NCBI GenBank assembly: GCA_023425455.1
Contig: JAFACP010000163.1
Coordinates: 1-9,493, forward strand
Direction of reading: 5' to 3'
Source of the DNA: Pseudomonadota bacterium
GTDB lineage: Bacteria > Pseudomonadota > Gammaproteobacteria > Enterobacterales > Enterobacteriaceae
Length of the DNA stretch: 9,493 nt
Positions 6,776-9,493 of the stretch are shown here, piece by piece; position 1 is the stretch's first letter; each line of letters starts with the position of its first letter. The translations under genes and the position numbers were made by a program. The notes beneath the pieces are model-generated. The model did no database searches. It saw only the letters and a list, made by a program, of their open reading frames with translations, and was not told where the DNA came from.

Positions 6776-7729
6776 TTACAGCAGGTCGCCGATCATTTTT
6801 TCCAGTTTTTCATGGTCGATAGCAAACTTACGGATACCGTCCGCCAGTTTGTCTACTGCCATTGGATCCTGGTTGTGCTGCCACAGGAACCCGGATTCGG
6901 TGATGCGCTCAGGGCGCGCTTTCACTTCGCCGGTGTAGGACAGTTTACGCTCGATAGCGCCTTCGCTTTCCGCCAGCTCTTTCAGCAGCGCCGGGGCGAT
7001 GGTCAGGCGGTCACAGCCAGCCAGCTCGATGATCTCACCCACGTTACGGAAGCTTGCGCCCATCACGACAGTTTCGTAGCCATGCTGTTTGTAATATTCG
7101 TAGATCTCAGTAACGGAAATCACGCCAGGATCTTCAGAAGCCGCGTACTCTTTTTTATCGGTGTTGGCTTTGTACCAGTCAAGGATACGGCCCACGAATG
7201 GAGAGATCAGGTATACGCCCGCTTCCGCACATGCACGCGCCTGCGCGAAGGAGAACAGCAGAGTCAGGTTACAGTTGATACCCTCTTTTTCCAGCTGCTC
7301 AGCGGCACGAATGCCCTGCCAGGTGGACGCCAGCTTGATCAGGATGCGATCGTTGCTGATACCGGCATCGTTATACATTTTGATCAGGCGTTTGGCTTTG
7401 GCGATAGACGCTTCGGTATCGTAGGACAGACGCGCGTCAACTTCGGTAGAGATACGACCCGGAACCAGCTTCAGGATTTCCAGACCGATGTTCACTGCCA
7501 GTTTGTCAGTTGCATCAACAACCTGCTGCGCGCGATCGCTGCTCTGGCCTTTTGCCCAGCTCACAGCGTCGTCGATCAGTTTGCGATACTCAGGGATCTG
7601 TGCGGCGTTAAGGATCAGAGAAGGGTTAGTTGTGGCATCCTGCGGCTGGTACAGCTTCATTGCCGCGATATCTCCGGTGTCAGCTACGACAGTGGTGAAC
7701 TGACGAAGGGAGGTCAATTTATCCGTCAT
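6776..7729 (-). CDS. talB: Transaldolase B
   Basis: Cytosolic enzyme of the non-oxidative pentose phosphate pathway. It moves a dihydroxyacetone unit from sedoheptulose 7-phosphate to glyceraldehyde 3-phosphate, giving erythrose 4-phosphate and fructose 6-phosphate. The length is 317 residues, as in E. coli TalB. Key residues are in place: Schiff-base Lys132, Asp17, Asn35 and Glu96. The stretches DATTNPSL and [19 protein letters not shown] are diagnostic of the family. The start [10 protein letters not shown] is that of E. coli TalB. It is preceded by AAGAGAA (7738-7744), a moderate ribosome site 8 bases from the ATG. It is divergent from yaaJ and ends in a strong hairpin terminator. The identification is secure. 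Confidence 0.98.
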   Translation of the reverse strand: MTDKLTSLRQFTTVVADTGDIAAMKLYQPQDATTNPSLILNAAQIPEYRKLIDDAVSWAKGQSSDRAQQVVDATDKLAVNIGLEILKLVPGRISTEVDARLSYDTEASIAKAKRLIKMYNDAGISNDRILIKLASTWQGIRAAEQLEKEGINCNLTLLFSFAQARACAEAGVYLISPFVGRILDWYKANTDKKEYAASEDPGVISVTEIYEYYKQHGYETVVMGASFRNVGEIIELAGCDRLTIAPALLKELAESEGAIERKLSYTGEVKARPERITESGFLWQHNQDPMAVDKLADGIRKFAIDHEKLEKMIGDLL

Positions 7730-7839
7730 GATAGTGTTTCTCTTTTAACGTGCCCTGGATAATTCACGCTACTGACAGTAAGCCCGCAGCGGAAAAATGA
7801 CAGGTTTACTTGTTAGGGGGATGTAACCGGTCTGCCCTG

Positions 7840-7867
7840 ATGATAACACGACACAGAGGTAGCGCAA
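7840..7867 (-). promoter_or_regulatory. Candidate sigma-70 promoter for talB
   Basis: On the minus strand, TTGCGC (7862-7867) and TATCAT (7840-7845) are 16 bases apart. Transcription would begin near 7833, leaving a leader of about 100 bases before talB. It sits in the talB-yaaJ divergent gap. Other AT-rich -10-like sequences occur further upstream (around 7890-7910), so this assignment is tentative. Confidence 0.4.
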
Positions 7868-7947
7868 CCGCAGACAGTGCGCTTAGCCATTGTATGATAA
7901 ACTCTGATTATTAACAGTCTGCTAAGCAACGGCATGCTCAATCAGTG

Positions 7948-7958
7948 GTAACGCTTAC
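7948..7958. promoter_or_regulatory. Inverted repeat upstream of yaaJ, possible operator
   Basis: GTAA-CGC-TTAC is a perfect four-base inverted repeat around three bases, 33 bases before the yaaJ start. Its shape recalls half-sites used by LacI-family regulators, but the centre is odd-numbered and I cannot name a regulator. It may be a coincidence. Confidence 0.2.
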
Positions 7959-7991
7959 ATATTCACACTGGCATCAACAAGAGGGATGTTA

Positions 7992-9422
7992 ATGCCTGAT
8001 TTCCTTTCATTTATTAATGAAATCCTCTGGGGTTCAATCATGATATATCTGCTGCTTGGGGCAGGTATATGGTTCACCCTGCGCAGCGGATTTATCCAGT
8101 TTCGCTCGGTTCGTCAGTTCAGCAAGATGATCAAAAATAGTGCGGTGCCGCACTCTGACGGATTAACCGCCTTTCAGGCGCTCTGCACCAGTTTTGCTGC
8201 GCGCGTGGGTAGCGGCAATCTTGCCGGCGTCGCACTGGCGATCGGAATGGGCGGGCCCGGTGCCGTATTCTGGATGTGGGTGACGGCGGTGATCGGGATG
8301 GCGACCTCGTTTGCCGAGTGTTCGCTGGCGCAGCTGTTCAAAGAGCGGGATCAACACGGGCAATTTCGCGGCGGACCGTCATGGTATATGGCCCGAGGGC
8401 TGGGAATGCGCTGGATGGGCGTGCTGTTCTCACTGCTGTTGTTGGTCGCATATGGCCTGATTTTCAATACCGTGCAGGCCAACTCTGTGGCCCATGCGCT
8501 CCGTTACGCCTTCAATTGTCCGGAATGGCTAACCGGCATCGGACTGGCTCTCGCGACCCTGCTGACTGTTTCCCGTGGTCTGAAATGCGTCGCACGCCTG
8601 ATGCAGTGGCTGGTGCCCGTGATGGCATTGCTGTGGGTGGCGGCCAGCCTGATCGTGAGCGTGGTCCATATCAATCAGTTACCAGACGTTTTCAGCACCA
8701 TTTTCAGCAGCGCCTTCGGCTGGCGGGAAGCCGCCTCCGGTGCGTTGGGTTATACCGTTAGCCAGGCGCTTACGGCAGGTCTGCAGCGGGGAATGTTCTC
8801 CAACGAAGCGGGCATGGGTTCCACACCGAACGCCGCCGCTGCTGCCGCATCCTGGCCTCCTCACCCGGCCGCGCAGGGAATTGTGCAGATGGTTGGCGTA
8901 TTCACAGATACCATGGTTATCTGCTCGGCCAGCGCCATGATTGTGCTGCTGGCAGGCCCGGTAACGAACGACTCGGGGATGGCCGGTATCCAGCTGGTTC
9001 AGCAGGCGCTGGTTACGCTCACCGGCGGCTGGGGCGCTGGCTTCGTGGCGCTAATCATCATCCTTTTTGCCTTCAGCTCAATCGTGGTCAATTACCTGTA
9101 TGCGGAGAATAACCTCATCTTCCTGAGATGCGCGTCACGACGGGCCATCATGCTGCTACGGCTGGGGGTGATACTGATGGTGATGAGCGGCGCCCTGCTC
9201 AGTATGCCGCTGGTCTGGAAGCTGGCAGACGTTATGATGGCGCTGATGGCCATCACTAACCTGACCGCGATTTTGTTGCTCTCGCCTGTGGTTATGCTCA
9301 TTGTCCGTGACTATCGCCGCCAGCGGTTGCTCGGTATACAGCCGGTTTTTGAGGCCTCGCGTTATCCCGAAATCGCGTCGCAAATCGCGCCCGGTACGTG
9401 GAATGATTTGCCGCGGCAATAA
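7992..9422 (+). CDS. yaaJ: AGCS-family amino acid:cation symporter YaaJ
   Basis: Inner-membrane carrier of the alanine/glycine:cation symporter family, expected to import small amino acids with sodium or protons. The E. coli orthologue has no firmly established substrate that I know of. The 476-residue length equals that of E. coli YaaJ. Family motifs are RVGSGNLAGVALAI (from residue 71, GSGN at 73-76), the long SNEAGMGSTPNAAAAAASWP stretch, and the NLTAILLLSPVV segment near the C-terminus. Many hydrophobic segments are visible. An upstream in-frame ATG at 7986 would add two residues. I prefer 7992 because GAGGG (7981-7985) is then 6 bases away and the protein begins MPDF as in E. coli. It is divergent from talB. 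A 12-base palindrome, TTGCCGCGGCAA (9408-9419), spans the last codons. Confidence 0.95.
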   Translation: MPDFLSFINEILWGSIMIYLLLGAGIWFTLRSGFIQFRSVRQFSKMIKNSAVPHSDGLTAFQALCTSFAARVGSGNLAGVALAIGMGGPGAVFWMWVTAVIGMATSFAECSLAQLFKERDQHGQFRGGPSWYMARGLGMRWMGVLFSLLLLVAYGLIFNTVQANSVAHALRYAFNCPEWLTGIGLALATLLTVSRGLKCVARLMQWLVPVMALLWVAASLIVSVVHINQLPDVFSTIFSSAFGWREAASGALGYTVSQALTAGLQRGMFSNEAGMGSTPNAAAAAASWPPHPAAQGIVQMVGVFTDTMVICSASAMIVLLAGPVTNDSGMAGIQLVQQALVTLTGGWGAGFVALIIILFAFSSIVVNYLYAENNLIFLRCASRRAIMLLRLGVILMVMSGALLSMPLVWKLADVMMALMAITNLTAILLLSPVVMLIVRDYRRQRLLGIQPVFEASRYPEIASQIAPGTWNDLPRQ

Positions 9423-9488
9423 CAGCCATCGATCACTACCGCGCGTTTTTTTGCTAAAGTCGCGCTAAATTTGCTGCAAGGACTGGAT

Positions 9489-9493
9489 ATGCT
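9489..9493 (+). CDS. yaaA: Start of probable yaaA (peroxide stress protein), cut by window edge
   Basis: Only ATG and two more bases are present, so the protein cannot be read. The call rests on position: in E. coli yaaA follows yaaJ in the same orientation, and its product starts Met-Leu, which fits ATG-CT. AAGGA at 9478-9482 is a good ribosome site 6 bases before the ATG. YaaA lowers free iron and limits damage during peroxide stress in E. coli. The 66-base gap after yaaJ has a T7 run (9446-9452) and a weak inverted repeat GCGCG/CGCGC, but no convincing terminator. Confidence 0.6.

Noticed and set aside
6812..7762. Open frame of 316 codons on the plus strand opposite nearly all of talB
   Set aside because: talB is secure on the other strand with all catalytic residues. 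The antisense frame has no recognisable domain or hydrophobic pattern, and such frames arise from the biased codon use of highly expressed genes.
9408..9419. Palindrome TTGCCGCGGCAA at the end of yaaJ as a terminator
   Set aside because: As a hairpin it would have only about four base pairs, and the nearest T-run is 26 bases downstream. It also lies within the last codons of yaaJ.

Overview
The window looks like chromosomal DNA from the Enterobacteriaceae, closest in feel to Enterobacter, Lelliottia or Klebsiella. Predicted products of dnaK, satP, mog, talB and yaaJ are near-identical or clearly orthologous to the Escherichia coli proteins as I remember them. Their order and relative orientations also match the E. 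coli thr-to-dnaK segment, read here in reverse. The genus is inference; no database was searched.

Layout: (1) 1-514 is the 5' part of dnaK (minus strand), followed upstream by two sigma-32-type promoters and then the divergent acetate/succinate permease gene satP (811-1377). The yaaW, mbiA and yaaI genes that E. coli carries between satP and dnaK are absent. (2) 1440-4650 is an accessory block: a very good Fur box, then a three-gene operon on the plus strand encoding a FecCD/BtuC-type permease, an ABC ATPase and a periplasmic binding protein, closed by a stem-loop. (3) 4654-5955 (minus) is a metabolite:H+ symporter (MHS family, MFS superfamily), convergent with the ABC operon. (4) 6078-7729 (minus) holds mog (molybdopterin adenylyltransferase) and talB (transaldolase B), with a strong intrinsic terminator after talB. 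(5) 7992-9422 (plus) is yaaJ, an AGCS-type amino acid:cation symporter, divergent from talB. The first two codons of what is probably yaaA lie at the right edge.

The core genes are housekeeping: protein folding, acetate handling, molybdenum cofactor synthesis and the pentose phosphate pathway. The unusual part is the roughly 4.6 kb between satP and mog. In E. coli these two genes are adjacent and convergent; here the gap is filled by an apparently iron-regulated uptake operon and an organic-acid-type symporter. The ABC operon has everything needed for transport across the inner membrane, but no outer-membrane receptor gene is next to it. Its substrate (ferric siderophore, heme or another metal complex) cannot be fixed from the sequence.

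I saw no CRISPR array, insertion sequence, tRNA, rRNA or phage gene. No gene-free stretch exceeds 300 bases. The longest are 515-810 and 7730-7991, both divergent promoter regions, and 1378-1610, which holds the satP hairpin and the Fur-controlled leader.
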